Shown: positions 1 through 8,324 of the stretch, one piece after another | Layout: each line of letters begins with the position of its first letter | Position numbering within the stretch: the first letter of the stretch is position 1 | Assembly (NCBI GenBank): GCA_964575345.1 | Contig: CAZNQD010000008.1 | Location: 1 to 64,000 of the forward strand | Source: UBA1402 sp964575345 | Lineage (GTDB): Bacteria > Bacteroidota > Bacteroidia > Bacteroidales > UBA1402 | DNA: 64,000 nucleotides | Direction of reading: 5' to 3' | Translations under genes and position numbers: made by a program | The notes under the pieces: generated by a model | What the model was told of the DNA's origin: nothing | The model's database searches: none | The model's input: the letters and a program-made list of their open reading frames with translations, nothing else

Positions 1-735
1 ATCTTCGTAGGCAGCTGCAATATTGTTGTTTCTGCCCAGTATGCGTCTGTGTCCTTCGTCAAAGGTAATGCCTTCATACATTATTCCATGCGGCATTTGC
101 AATTCGAGTGTTCCACTGGATAAATCGTATACCTGCCCGGTATAAACATAAGTGGTAAACCAGCCTCCGCCCTCGTAATAGGTGGTGTCTTTTGACCAAA
201 GCGTATTTACGGCCAATTTGGCCTTACCCTCTGCTTCGAATGTTTCAAATCCATGATAATTACTCAAAACAGTAAATAATGAATCACCGTTTTCATCGAG
301 CACTCCAATAAAAACACTCCAGTCTTCGTCGGTAAATTGAGAAACAAAAGCGCTGTCGTACGAAGAATATTTGTACACCAGATATTGTTTCAAAGTGTCC
401 TGCTCCATACTATTGACCAGATTTAATCCTCCTGCCCAATAATTTAATTGTGAATTTGGAGCAGGCAGTGACAGTTCCATACTTTTAATCAGGCTAAGAT
501 CCGGATTGTATAAATTCAGATAAATCGGCTCACTTGCTTCCGGGTCTAAACTGTATTTTTGCATTAACTGAAAAAAAACATCCTCGGAATTTTCAGGAGT
601 AAACTTGCCATAGGTTAACAAATCGTTGTTATTGATCGAAGGAACTTTGTTCCCTTCCAGATACTGAGCTGCATAAAGCAGGCTGCTGCCGGCAAATAGC
701 ATTGTTAGCAGCAAAATATATACTTTGTTTTTCAT
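1..735 (-). CDS. Secreted protein of unknown function (C-terminus beyond window)
   Basis: The frame is open from an ATG at 735 to the window edge, giving the first 245 residues of a longer protein. The N-terminus (MKNKVYILLLTMLFAGSSLLYA) looks like a Sec signal peptide with cleavage near residue 22. The mature part is rich in Asn, Asp, Tyr and Ser with alternating hydrophobic residues, as in secreted beta-rich Bacteroidota proteins. I recognise no domain. A TATTTTTG -7 element lies on the minus strand at 799-806. It is divergent from the AraC-type gene, so the two share a 172-bp control region. A role in the cell envelope or outside the cell is inference only. Confidence 0.7.
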   Translation of the reverse strand, partial: MKNKVYILLLTMLFAGSSLLYAAQYLEGNKVPSINNNDLLTYGKFTPENSEDVFFQLMQKYSLDPEASEPIYLNLYNPDLSLIKSMELSLPAPNSQLNYWAGGLNLVNSMEQDTLKQYLVYKYSSYDSAFVSQFTDEDWSVFIGVLDENGDSLFTVLSNYHGFETFEAEGKAKLAVNTLWSKDTTYYEGGGWFTTYVYTGQVYDLSSGTLELQMPHGIMYEGITFDEGHRRILGRNNNIAAAYED

Positions 736-798
736 AACGCTGTATTTAAGCATGATTTGAATTCGATTTTTCTTTAGGGGCCTTTTTTGATCAGAAAA

Positions 799-806
799 CA
801 AAAATA
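799..806 (-). promoter_or_regulatory. Putative -7 element for the secreted protein gene
   Basis: The minus strand reads TATTTTTG, fitting the Bacteroidota -7 consensus TAnnTTTG, 63 nt before the ATG at 735. No clear TTG/TTTG partner is visible 19-23 nt upstream. An imperfect 7-bp inverted repeat (ACCTGAG-TG-CTTAGGT, 817-832) lies where the spacer would be and could be an operator. Confidence 0.4.
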
Positions 807-859
807 TAAATTGGGGACCTGAGTGCTTAGGTAAAAGGTAAAATTAAGGCCGTAAAAGA

Positions 860-890
860 TACATTTTTCAATGTAAAATGCCTATTTTTG
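860..890 (+). promoter_or_regulatory. Putative promoter and operator of the AraC-type regulator
   Basis: TATTTTTG at 883-890 fits the TAnnTTTG -7 element and ends 17 nt before the ATG at 908. Just upstream, 860-875 is a perfect interrupted palindrome, TACATT-N4-AATGTA, lying between the expected -33 and -7 positions. That placement suits a repressor or autoregulatory site. This is inference from position. Confidence 0.45.
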
Positions 891-907
891 GACATAAATA
901 AGAGTAT

Positions 908-2083
908 ATGTTTAAAACGGCTTTATTACTGACTCCTGTGTATGTAACTTTATTCTGGACTTTAGTTCTGAATACCGCAAACAGACACAACAACGACCGT
1001 GCCAGGCTGTTTCTGGGGAAATTTATGCTTTTTGCCTGTATCTTGTATTTTTCTCATTTTCTTTTTTTCTATCCCCTGCCTCAGGTTTACATATATTTTG
1101 ACGCCCTTTACCAATATGCCTCTTTGATGGTATACCCCCTTTTTTATATCTACATTCGCCTATTGACGGTGGATGAAAAATTTGAACTTAAAAAGCATTT
1201 CAAGTACATTGCCGTACCCAACCTGCTTTTTGTCGCCTATTCGACAGCTATACTTTTTAGTCCTCATGAACACTATCAGGCATTGATTGCCGACTATGAA
1301 AACAGCCCCTGGAATTTCCTGAAAATAGTTTTAATCAGTATGAAACTCACCTTTTTAATACAGGTAATTCTTTGTGTTACAGGTAACACCATCTTATTAA
1401 AAAAATACAAACACAGCGCCGGCCAATACTATTCCGATATAGAGGACAGCAGAATCTATAAAGCCGAATTACTCAATCTGTGCATTATTCTTACAGGTAT
1501 TTCCTCTTTTATTCTCGGAATGCTGGGACGGGATTTCTTTTTTGCTGAACCTGTGGCCATAACCATCGCTTCCTTGGTTTTTTCCACCTTACTATTCGCA
1601 ATCGGTTTGCTTGGCAATGTGCAGAAAGTAGTCAATCCGGGCTATGAAACCGAAAGCAGCGTCCAGCCGGCAGCAAGCTTTGCCACCGCGCAGGAAATGG
1701 AACACTTCAAAGTTGAAGTTTCTCCTAAAATTCTACGCCTGTTTGATAAAGACAAAATCTATCTGAACAGTAAACTCACCATCAGGGATGTGGCCCAAAT
1801 AGCCGGAACCAATCGCACTTACGTGTCCAACTTTATTAATACTCGTTTTAATCAAAACTTTTGCAGTTTTGTGAACCATTACAGACTCGAAGAGTTGCAG
1901 CGAAGCATCCTGGAACATCCTGAATATAACAGCAACACCCTTGCCGAGCTCTGTGGTTTTGGTTCGACAGACTCACTGAAAAGGGCTGTAAGCACTGGTT
2001 TCGGTGTGTCTTATTCAGAATGGAGAAAAGGCTTGTCTGTCAAAACAGACGCGCATCAGGAGAGTTTGAATGCCAAGGCGTAA
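908..2083 (+). CDS. AraC-family transcriptional regulator with N-terminal multi-pass membrane domain
   Basis: The protein has 391 residues. Roughly residues 1-240 contain about seven hydrophobic segments separated by short charged loops, a membrane sensor layout. Residues about 270-380 are a C-terminal AraC/XylS DNA-binding domain with two helix-turn-helix units (IRDVAQIAGTNRTYVSNFIN, then LAELCGFGSTDSLKRA). Such membrane-embedded AraC regulators are common in Bacteroidota, and their signals are mostly unknown. The gene stands alone on the plus strand, divergent from a secreted-protein gene that may be its target. It converges on sufE, with the two ends overlapping by 28 bp. The DNA-binding call is firm; ligand and regulon are unknown. 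Confidence 0.85.
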   Translation: MFKTALLLTPVYVTLFWTLVLNTANRHNNDRARLFLGKFMLFACILYFSHFLFFYPLPQVYIYFDALYQYASLMVYPLFYIYIRLLTVDEKFELKKHFKYIAVPNLLFVAYSTAILFSPHEHYQALIADYENSPWNFLKIVLISMKLTFLIQVILCVTGNTILLKKYKHSAGQYYSDIEDSRIYKAELLNLCIILTGISSFILGMLGRDFFFAEPVAITIASLVFSTLLFAIGLLGNVQKVVNPGYETESSVQPAASFATAQEMEHFKVEVSPKILRLFDKDKIYLNSKLTIRDVAQIAGTNRTYVSNFINTRFNQNFCSFVNHYRLEELQRSILEHPEYNSNTLAELCGFGSTDSLKRAVSTGFGVSYSEWRKGLSVKTDAHQESLNAKA

Positions 2084-2472
2084 TTACGAATTTGTTTGAG
2101 CATCGCCGTAAAACCATTGGATCTGGTGGGCGATAAATGCTCCCTGAGCCCTATACGCTCGATGAAATATAGGTCGGACTTCAGTATTTCGTCCGGAGTT
2201 CGGCCCGAAAATACCTTCAGCAGCAGATAAACCAGGCCTTTTACTATAACGGTATCGCTTTCGGCTTCAAAAAACACCTTACCCTCCCTGTAGACTGCGT
2301 GTATCCATACCCGGCTTTGACATCCTTCTATCAGGTATTGAGGTTTTTTGTATTGCTCATCCAAGGGGCTCAGAGAATTGCCCATGTCGATCAACAATTG
2401 ATATTTGTCCATCCAATCTTCGATTTCATCGAAGGACTGAATAATGTTGTCCTGAATTTCGTCTATACTCAT
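2056..2472 (-). CDS. sufE: SufE sulfur-acceptor protein
   Basis: This 138-residue protein matches the SufE/CsdE family, which takes persulfide sulfur from the SufS cysteine desulfurase and passes it to SufB for Fe-S cluster assembly. The conserved segment LIEGCQSRVW places the persulfide-carrying cysteine at residue 51. The start ATG at 2472 follows the sufS stop by 9 nt, so it is the last gene of the suf series and is probably translated from the same mRNA. Its 3' end overlaps the convergent AraC-type gene by 28 bp, and no terminator hairpin was seen between them. Confidence 0.95.
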   Translation of the reverse strand: MSIDEIQDNIIQSFDEIEDWMDKYQLLIDMGNSLSPLDEQYKKPQYLIEGCQSRVWIHAVYREGKVFFEAESDTVIVKGLVYLLLKVFSGRTPDEILKSDLYFIERIGLREHLSPTRSNGFTAMLKQIRNYALAFKLS

Positions 2473-2481
2473 TTCAAACGG

Positions 2482-3708
2482 TTAATTAAACATTTTGTAG
2501 ATTCTGTTCAAAGCTGCCTGCAGGCGATCTACTTCCTGGCTTGTATTGTAAAAGGCAAAAGAGGCACGCACACAACTGTCCATGCCTAAACGCTCCATCA
2601 GCGGCTGAGCACAATGATGCCCGGTGCGTACTGCAATGCCGAGTTTATCGAGCAAAACGCCAACATCATACGCATGAATGCCTTTTAATTGAAAAGGAAG
2701 AATGGCATGCCTGTCCGGTATATTTCCTAACAACTGAAAACCCTCAACTTTGCTCAGTTCCTGCAAGGCATAGTCCATCAATTGCTTTTCGTAAGCTGCA
2801 ATCTTGTCCAGACCAATCTCCTGAATAAAACGCAAAGCCTCAGCAAGGGCTGTTGTTCCAATAAAATCGGGCGTTCCGGCCTCGAATTTATATGGAATCC
2901 GATTGTATGTTGTTTTTTCGAAATGCACCTGGTCAATCATTTCTCCCCCTCCCTGGTATGGAGGCATTTGCTCCAAAAAGGAACGTTTCGCGTACAAAAC
3001 GCCTACCCCGGTGGGCCCATAAACCTTATGGGACGAAAAGGTATAAAAATCCGCGCCCAAGGCCTGAACATCTACCGGCATGTGGGCAAGCGCCTGAGCT
3101 CCGTCAACCAGCACAGGAATACCTTGCCTGTGGGCTTTTTCAATAATCTGTTTGATGGGGTTTTCGATTCCCAGCACATTGGAAACATGGGTAATGGCCA
3201 GTAATTTTACCTTTGGCCCAAGTAATTTTTCGTATTCATCGATTAACAAACAACCATTATCGTCTATGGGAATCACCTTAAGAGTCATTTTCTTACGCTC
3301 GCGAAGGAGTTGCCAGGGAACGATGTTGGAATGATGCTCCATGCTTGAAATCAAAATCTCATCCCCCTCCCGGCAAAAAGCTTCGCCAAAAGAAAAAGCC
3401 ACCAGGTTGATCGATTCGGTGGTTCCACGGGTAAAAATAATTTCATCCGATTCTGCCGCATTGATAAATCGCTGCACCACAACTCTGGCTGCCTCGTGAG
3501 CTTCGGTGGCCTGTTGGCTTAATAAATGCACAGCCCGGTGGACATTCGCGTTTTGGCTGAAATAGGCCTCTTCTATCCTTTTAACCACGGAACGAGGTTT
3601 TTGGGTAGTGGCTGCGTTATCGAGATAGGCCAAAGGCTGGCCGTACATTTTTTGTTCTAAAATAGGAAATTGCTTTCTTATGGAAGCTACATCAAATTTC
3701 GATTCCAT
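2482..3708 (-). CDS. sufS: SufS cysteine desulfurase
   Basis: This is a PLP-dependent group II cysteine desulfurase that releases sulfur from L-cysteine as an enzyme persulfide and hands it to SufE. From the ATG at 3708 the protein has 408 residues. The PLP lysine is K228 in FSSHKVYGPTG, and the persulfide cysteine is C366 in RTGHHCAQPL. An in-frame ATG at 3753 would add 15 unconserved residues and overlap sufD by 29 bp. I prefer 3708 because family members begin just before the FDVASIRKQFP segment and GAGG lies a few bases upstream. It sits between sufD and sufE in the operon. Confidence 0.95.
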   Translation of the reverse strand: MESKFDVASIRKQFPILEQKMYGQPLAYLDNAATTQKPRSVVKRIEEAYFSQNANVHRAVHLLSQQATEAHEAARVVVQRFINAAESDEIIFTRGTTESINLVAFSFGEAFCREGDEILISSMEHHSNIVPWQLLRERKKMTLKVIPIDDNGCLLIDEYEKLLGPKVKLLAITHVSNVLGIENPIKQIIEKAHRQGIPVLVDGAQALAHMPVDVQALGADFYTFSSHKVYGPTGVGVLYAKRSFLEQMPPYQGGGEMIDQVHFEKTTYNRIPYKFEAGTPDFIGTTALAEALRFIQEIGLDKIAAYEKQLMDYALQELSKVEGFQLLGNIPDRHAILPFQLKGIHAYDVGVLLDKLGIAVRTGHHCAQPLMERLGMDSCVRASFAFYNTSQEVDRLQAALNRIYKMFN

Positions 3709-3724
3709 GACCTCAGTATTATTC

Positions 3725-5062
3725 TCAACAAATATCGCAGTGGGCACAAGCACTGATTTGTTTACGAAATCGCTTGCCCACCAGATTGTGTATTCTGTTC
3801 TTCAGGGGATCTAATTGAATTCCCTCAATCACATCTGCCACAAAGGCAAATTTAAGCATCATCCGGGCTTCCTGCTCCGAAAGGCCTCTTGAGCGCATAT
3901 AAAACAGTGCGTTTTCGTCTATCCGGCCGGTGGCGGAACCATGGCTGCACTTTACGTCATCGGCGTATATCTCGAGCTGAGGCAGGGCATTCATCCTGGC
4001 CCGGGACGAACTGCAGAGATTGGCATTGGACTGATAGGCAGAAGTCTTCTGCGCATTGCGATGCACCAGTACTTTTCCGGCAAACACCCCTCTGGATTCG
4101 TCGTCCAGAATATATTTATACAATTGACGGCTGCTGCAGCGGGGCACTACATGCTCCACGCCGATATGATAATCGGCAAATTGATTGCTGTCGAGCAGAC
4201 AAAAACCAGACAATTGAGATTCTGCCTGTTCTCCCAACATTCTCAACTTTAAATTGTTTCGTGTAACTCCATTGTTCAGGGTTATACCATTAATAAACAC
4301 CGAAGAAGAAGCCTGTTGATCGATAAAAGTATTGCTTACCCTTGCATTATGAGGCTGGGTCATTTCCAATTCATAATACTCCAATCGGGCCTTCTCACCG
4401 ACAAATACTTCGGTTACCTGATTTGAAAAACAGGCGCTCTGAGTCATACTGTGATCACATACTATCAGCCTGGCCGAAGCTCCCTCTTCGACAATGACCA
4501 GGTTTCTTCGGTTAGCCATTTGTTCGATTTCTCCCTGAAATAGTTGAATCAGTTGCAAAGGCTGCTCAATTTCAACACCCGCAGGCACGAACAAAAGAAA
4601 CCCATCCTGGGCCATGGCTGTGTTTAATGCAGCAAAAGCATCGGTAGATTGTCCGGCAATACGATCGTAATAAGGAGCCATGAGTTCGGAATGCTCACGA
4701 AGTAGGGCGTTGATGCTGCCATACAAGACGCCTTCGGGTAAATTTTGCGGCCTGGGATCGGGATAATAGACATCGTTGACCACAAAAAACAATTTGGTTG
4801 ACAAACTGGGCACTTCGCAACGAAAAACCTTACCGGGATGCGCCGGGGCTGACAAGCGGTAGAGGTTCATTCCGTAATCAATCTCCAATAATGTATCCAG
4901 CCGACATTGTCGGTAATCCTCGTCTTCGGGCCCGGGGAAGCCGGCTTTTTCAAAAAGCCCGATGGCTGACTCCCGTTTTGAATCCATCAGGGGAGCCGAG
5001 TACTGCCTGAGCACTTCCCGGTAGTTCCTGAACAGATTCAGGTAGGTTGTTTCTTTTCCCAT
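3725..5062 (-). CDS. sufD: SufD, Fe-S cluster assembly scaffold subunit
   Basis: The protein has 445 residues and belongs to the SufB/SufD family of parallel beta-helix proteins. SufD forms the SufBC2D scaffold with SufB and SufC, on which new Fe-S clusters are built in the cytosol. The C-terminal half carries the family landmarks: a VHRNAQKTSAYQSNANL block, the SRARMNALPQLEIYADDVKCSHGSATG block, and a Ser-rich RSRGLSEQEARMML stretch. The start ATG at 5062 is 1 nt after the sufC stop, implying coupled translation. Its length is close to that of other Bacteroidota SufD proteins. Confidence 0.95.
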   Translation of the reverse strand: MGKETTYLNLFRNYREVLRQYSAPLMDSKRESAIGLFEKAGFPGPEDEDYRQCRLDTLLEIDYGMNLYRLSAPAHPGKVFRCEVPSLSTKLFFVVNDVYYPDPRPQNLPEGVLYGSINALLREHSELMAPYYDRIAGQSTDAFAALNTAMAQDGFLLFVPAGVEIEQPLQLIQLFQGEIEQMANRRNLVIVEEGASARLIVCDHSMTQSACFSNQVTEVFVGEKARLEYYELEMTQPHNARVSNTFIDQQASSSVFINGITLNNGVTRNNLKLRMLGEQAESQLSGFCLLDSNQFADYHIGVEHVVPRCSSRQLYKYILDDESRGVFAGKVLVHRNAQKTSAYQSNANLCSSSRARMNALPQLEIYADDVKCSHGSATGRIDENALFYMRSRGLSEQEARMMLKFAFVADVIEGIQLDPLKNRIHNLVGKRFRKQISACAHCDIC

Positions 5063-5063
5063 T

Positions 5064-5819
5064 TCAGTCTTTCAATTCTTGTTTTACCCAGTCGTATCCC
5101 TGTTTTTCCAGGTCTTTGGCCAATTGGAAATCTCCGCTTTTAACGATACGCCCATCAAAAAGCACATGCACCCGATCGGGGATTATATAATCCAACAACC
5201 GTTGATAATGGGTAATGACTATACAAGATTTCTGAGGGGTCTGTATTTTGTTTACCCCTTGGGCAACAATGCGCAAGGCATCTATATCCAAACCGCTGTC
5301 GGTCTCGTCCAGAATAGAGAGAACAGGGTCGAGCATGGCCATCTGAAATATTTCGTTGCGTTTTTTTTCTCCTCCCGAAAAACCCTCATTCACTGAACGG
5401 CTGGCCAAAGTATTATCCAATTCGACCAGTGCTTTCTTTTCACGCATCAGCTTTAAAAATTCTGATGCGTTCATGGCTTCCAGCTTGCGGTATTTGCGGT
5501 GTTCGTTAATGGCTGTGCGCATAAAATTAACCATACTGACTCCGGGGATTTCCACGGGATACTGAAAACTCAAAAAAAGACCTTCGCGTGAACGATCTTC
5601 GGGGGTCATATTCAATAAGTCCATGCCTTTGAAGCGAACTGTACCCTGGGTAACAGTAAAGGCCGGATTACCCGAAAGCACTGCCGAAAGCGTACTTTTT
5701 CCCGAGCCGTTGGGTCCCATTATGGCATGTATCTCTCCTTCTTTAACCGATAAATTCAAGCCTTTCAGGATTTCTTTATCTCCAATGGAGGCATGCAGGT
5801 TTTTTATTTCCAACAACAT
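5064..5819 (-). CDS. sufC: SufC, ATPase of the Fe-S assembly complex
   Basis: This 251-residue ABC-type ATPase has no membrane partner and drives conformational change in SufBC2D. The Walker A motif is GPNGSGKST (K41). The ABC signature is FSGGEKKRNEI, and Walker B is LSILDETDSGLDIDAL. The variant signature with KKRNE is characteristic of SufC rather than of transporter ATPases. The gene is separated from sufB by pnuC and a small membrane-protein gene, which is unusual because sufB and sufC are normally adjacent. The start ATG at 5819 lies 52 nt after the stop of the two-helix membrane protein gene. Confidence 0.96.
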   Translation of the reverse strand: MLLEIKNLHASIGDKEILKGLNLSVKEGEIHAIMGPNGSGKSTLSAVLSGNPAFTVTQGTVRFKGMDLLNMTPEDRSREGLFLSFQYPVEIPGVSMVNFMRTAINEHRKYRKLEAMNASEFLKLMREKKALVELDNTLASRSVNEGFSGGEKKRNEIFQMAMLDPVLSILDETDSGLDIDALRIVAQGVNKIQTPQKSCIVITHYQRLLDYIIPDRVHVLFDGRIVKSGDFQLAKDLEKQGYDWVKQELKD

Positions 5820-5871
5820 ATATATCTTTTTTATGGCCTTGGCCCGTATTTTTTTATTCTTTCTTTGTTTT

Positions 5872-6228
5872 CTATCTTCTCCCGGCCCCGGCCTTGTTTT
5901 TGTGTTTTGCGGACTGTGAGGCGGGGGAATATCTTGAAGTCTTTCTTTTTATTTTACCCTTTTTCCTTGTCGTTTTTTTGAACCAACCACGTATAAAAAC
6001 CAATAGCCCCACAATCAATAACATCAGGGCAATAACACTCACCAAAAGTCGCCTTTTGTCACTCCCGTTTTCCAGGGGCAGGGCGCTAAACAACAAATAG
6101 CCCAGGCCTGCCAGGATCAGGAGGATGAAGATGACAACCCAAACGGCTCTGCTGCTCTTTTGAATAGGAGCTTCTTCGTCGTCAGCTCCTCTGTTTTGCG
6201 CAGCTGTTGTTTTCCTTTCTGTTTTCAT
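5872..6228 (-). CDS. Small two-helix membrane protein of unknown function
   Basis: From the ATG at 6228 the protein has 118 residues; an in-frame ATG at 6258 would add 10. It has a polar charged N-terminus and two hydrophobic helices (about residues 30-50 and 60-80) split by a short charged loop. The C-terminal 35 residues are strongly basic (KKTTRKKGKIKRK and onward). I recognise no family. The first 47 nt overlap the end of pnuC, so it is probably translationally coupled to it and sits inside the suf operon just before sufC. Base composition resembles the neighbours. That it is translated rests on operon position and helix pattern only. Confidence 0.6.
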   Translation of the reverse strand: MKTERKTTAAQNRGADDEEAPIQKSSRAVWVVIFILLILAGLGYLLFSALPLENGSDKRRLLVSVIALMLLIVGLLVFIRGWFKKTTRKKGKIKRKTSRYSPASQSAKHKNKAGAGRR

Positions 6229-6868
6229 CCTGCTGTTTATATTGTTTATTCCAATCAACTACTGCTCTTAGCGCTATCAAAGTAAAGATAGCAAAAAGCA
6301 GTGCTGTAAAAAACAAACCCATATAAGCATAAAGGGCTGTGCTCAACACATCGACAACGATCCAGATAATCCAGTTGTCCATTACTTTTCTTGAAAGCAA
6401 AAATTGCCCTGTTATACTAGCCACGGTCAATAAAGCATCCAGCCTGGGAAAGGCCGGAGGATCAATGTATTCAGGAAACCTGGATTGAAAATAAATAATG
6501 CCTTCACTCCACAAGCCGCCGAACACCAAAACAATCACTATCACCAGAGCCCACCGGCCCTTATTTAATCGTCGTATGCGCAGTTCCCTGTTTTTCCCCT
6601 CTTGTCCGGGCGCCGGATGCTTCCAGTGAAAATACCCGTAGAGGCTGAACAAGAAATACACTGTTTGCAACAGCATGGCAGAGTACAAATGCGCCTGATA
6701 AAATACAACAAAGTAAACCACATTGTTGAGCAAACCAAACAAAAAATTGACAGAGAGCGCTTTTGAGGCCAAATATACAGCCGCCAGCCCGCTAATCAGT
6801 CCGATTAATTCCAGCAGGCTCATGGAATGACCCCATATCGAAAACAACACTACATCCTGAACCAACAT
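6182..6868 (-). CDS. pnuC: PnuC-family nicotinamide riboside (or related vitamin) transporter
   Basis: This is a 228-residue inner-membrane protein with about seven hydrophobic segments. It carries PnuC features: a VYFLFSLYGYFHW segment in mid-protein and NWIIWIVVDVLSTALYAYMG near the C-terminus. PnuC proteins move nicotinamide riboside by facilitated diffusion for NAD synthesis; relatives move riboflavin or thiamine. The ATG at 6868 begins 1 nt after the sufB stop, with GGAG 12 nt upstream. A longer start at 6925 would run into sufB. Finding it between sufB and sufC is unexpected. The exact substrate cannot be read from the sequence. Confidence 0.85.
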   Translation of the reverse strand: MLVQDVVLFSIWGHSMSLLELIGLISGLAAVYLASKALSVNFLFGLLNNVVYFVVFYQAHLYSAMLLQTVYFLFSLYGYFHWKHPAPGQEGKNRELRIRRLNKGRWALVIVIVLVFGGLWSEGIIYFQSRFPEYIDPPAFPRLDALLTVASITGQFLLSRKVMDNWIIWIVVDVLSTALYAYMGLFFTALLFAIFTLIALRAVVDWNKQYKQQDENRKENNSCAKQRS

Positions 6869-6869
6869 A

Positions 6870-8321
6870 TTATCCAACACTCCCTTCCAGGGAAACCTGC
6901 AATAATTTTTGTGCTTCAACGGCAAATTCCATGGGAAGTTTATTGATCACTTCTTTAGCATAGCCGTTCACTATCAACCCTATAGCCTCCTCTGTGGAAA
7001 TACCGCGCTGATTGCAATAAAACAACTGATCCTCGCTGATCTTGGAAGTAGTTGCTTCGTGTTCGACCACCGCTGTTTCGTTGTTTATTTCAATATAGGG
7101 AAAAGTATGCGCCCCACAGGTGTCGCCCAGCAACAAACTGTCGCATTGTGAGTGATTGCGGGCGTTGGAAGCTTTAGAAGCAATTTTTACCAGGCCACGG
7201 TAACTGTTTTGGCTTTTACCGGCTGATATACCTTTGGAAACAATAATACTGCGGGTGTTTTCGCCCAAATGAATCATTTTGGTTCCTGTATCGGCCTGTT
7301 GATGATTGTTGGTAACGGCAACCGAGTAAAATTCCCCTACGGAATTGTTTCCGGCCAAAATACAGGAAGGATACTTCCAGGTTATGGCCGAGCCCGTTTC
7401 AACCTGAGTCCAGGAAATCTTGGCTGATTCCCCTTTGCACAAACAGCGCTTGGTAACAAAGTTATAAATGCCACCTTTGCCCTCTTTGTCGCCCGGATAC
7501 CAGTTTTGCACAGTGGAATATTTGACTTCTGCCCGGTTATGGACAACAATCTCCACTATAGCCACATGCAACTGGTTTTCGTCGCGTATGGGAGCTGTAC
7601 AGCCCTCCAGGTAGCTGACGTAGCTATCGTCCTCGGCCACTATCAAGGTTCGCTCAAATTGGCCGGTATTGATGGCGTTGATTCGGAAATAAGTAGACAA
7701 CTCCATAGGGCAACGTACCCCCTTGGGAATGTAGACAAAAGAACCATCACTAAAAACAGCACAATTCAAGGCTGCGTAATAATTATCCGTGTAAGGCACC
7801 ACTGAGCCCAGGTAACGCCTGATCAATTCGGGATGTTCATGCACCCCTTCGCTGAATGAACAAAAAATGATACCCTTTTTTGCCAGGCTTTCCTTGAAAG
7901 TGGTTTTGACGGAAACACTATCCATTACGGCATCTACGGCCATACCTGCCAATTGTTTGCGTTCCTGCAGGGGAATGCCCAGTTTATCGAAGGTTTTCAG
8001 TAAATCCGGATCGATTTCTTCTTGATTATCTGCAGAAGTTTTGCTCTTGGGGGCTGCGTAATAGACCATTTTTTGATAGTCAATTTCGGGAATGTCCAAC
8101 TGTGCCCATCGGGGCTGTTTCATGCTTTGCCAATGACGAAAAGCCTTGAGGCGAAACTCCAAGAGCCAGTCCGGCTCCCTTTTTTTGGAAGAAATCAAAC
8201 GAATAACATCTTCATTCAAGCCCTCGGGAATGCTTTCGGTTTCAATGTCAGTTACAAAACCATACCTGTATTCTCCGGCAGTTACCTGTGTGATGAGATC
8301 CTTGTCTTCGGTTGATTTCAT
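6870..8321 (-). CDS. sufB: SufB, Fe-S cluster assembly scaffold subunit
   Basis: This is the 483-residue SufB subunit that accepts sulfur from SufE and builds the cluster with SufC and SufD. Family blocks include the N-terminal KKREPDWLLEFRLKAFRHW and the central YIPKGVRCPMELSTYFRIN. The C-terminal part has SRGLVKI, SQCDSLLLG and EHEATTSKISEDQLFY. The start ATG at 8321 lies 3 nt past the cvpA stop, and the end abuts pnuC. It is the first suf gene in transcription order, directly behind rimP-nusA-infB-cvpA. Confidence 0.96.
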   Translation of the reverse strand: MKSTEDKDLITQVTAGEYRYGFVTDIETESIPEGLNEDVIRLISSKKREPDWLLEFRLKAFRHWQSMKQPRWAQLDIPEIDYQKMVYYAAPKSKTSADNQEEIDPDLLKTFDKLGIPLQERKQLAGMAVDAVMDSVSVKTTFKESLAKKGIIFCSFSEGVHEHPELIRRYLGSVVPYTDNYYAALNCAVFSDGSFVYIPKGVRCPMELSTYFRINAINTGQFERTLIVAEDDSYVSYLEGCTAPIRDENQLHVAIVEIVVHNRAEVKYSTVQNWYPGDKEGKGGIYNFVTKRCLCKGESAKISWTQVETGSAITWKYPSCILAGNNSVGEFYSVAVTNNHQQADTGTKMIHLGENTRSIIVSKGISAGKSQNSYRGLVKIASKASNARNHSQCDSLLLGDTCGAHTFPYIEINNETAVVEHEATTSKISEDQLFYCNQRGISTEEAIGLIVNGYAKEVINKLPMEFAVEAQKLLQVSLEGSVG

Positions 8322-8324
8322 AAA

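Noticed and set aside
736..907. tRNA or small structured RNA in the first gap
   Set aside because: Only short inverted repeats are present, with no cloverleaf and no terminator; these fit operator sites better.
3708..3753. Upstream ATG of sufS at 3753
   Set aside because: It adds 15 residues without family support and deepens the overlap with sufD. The ATG at 3708 gives the standard N-terminus.
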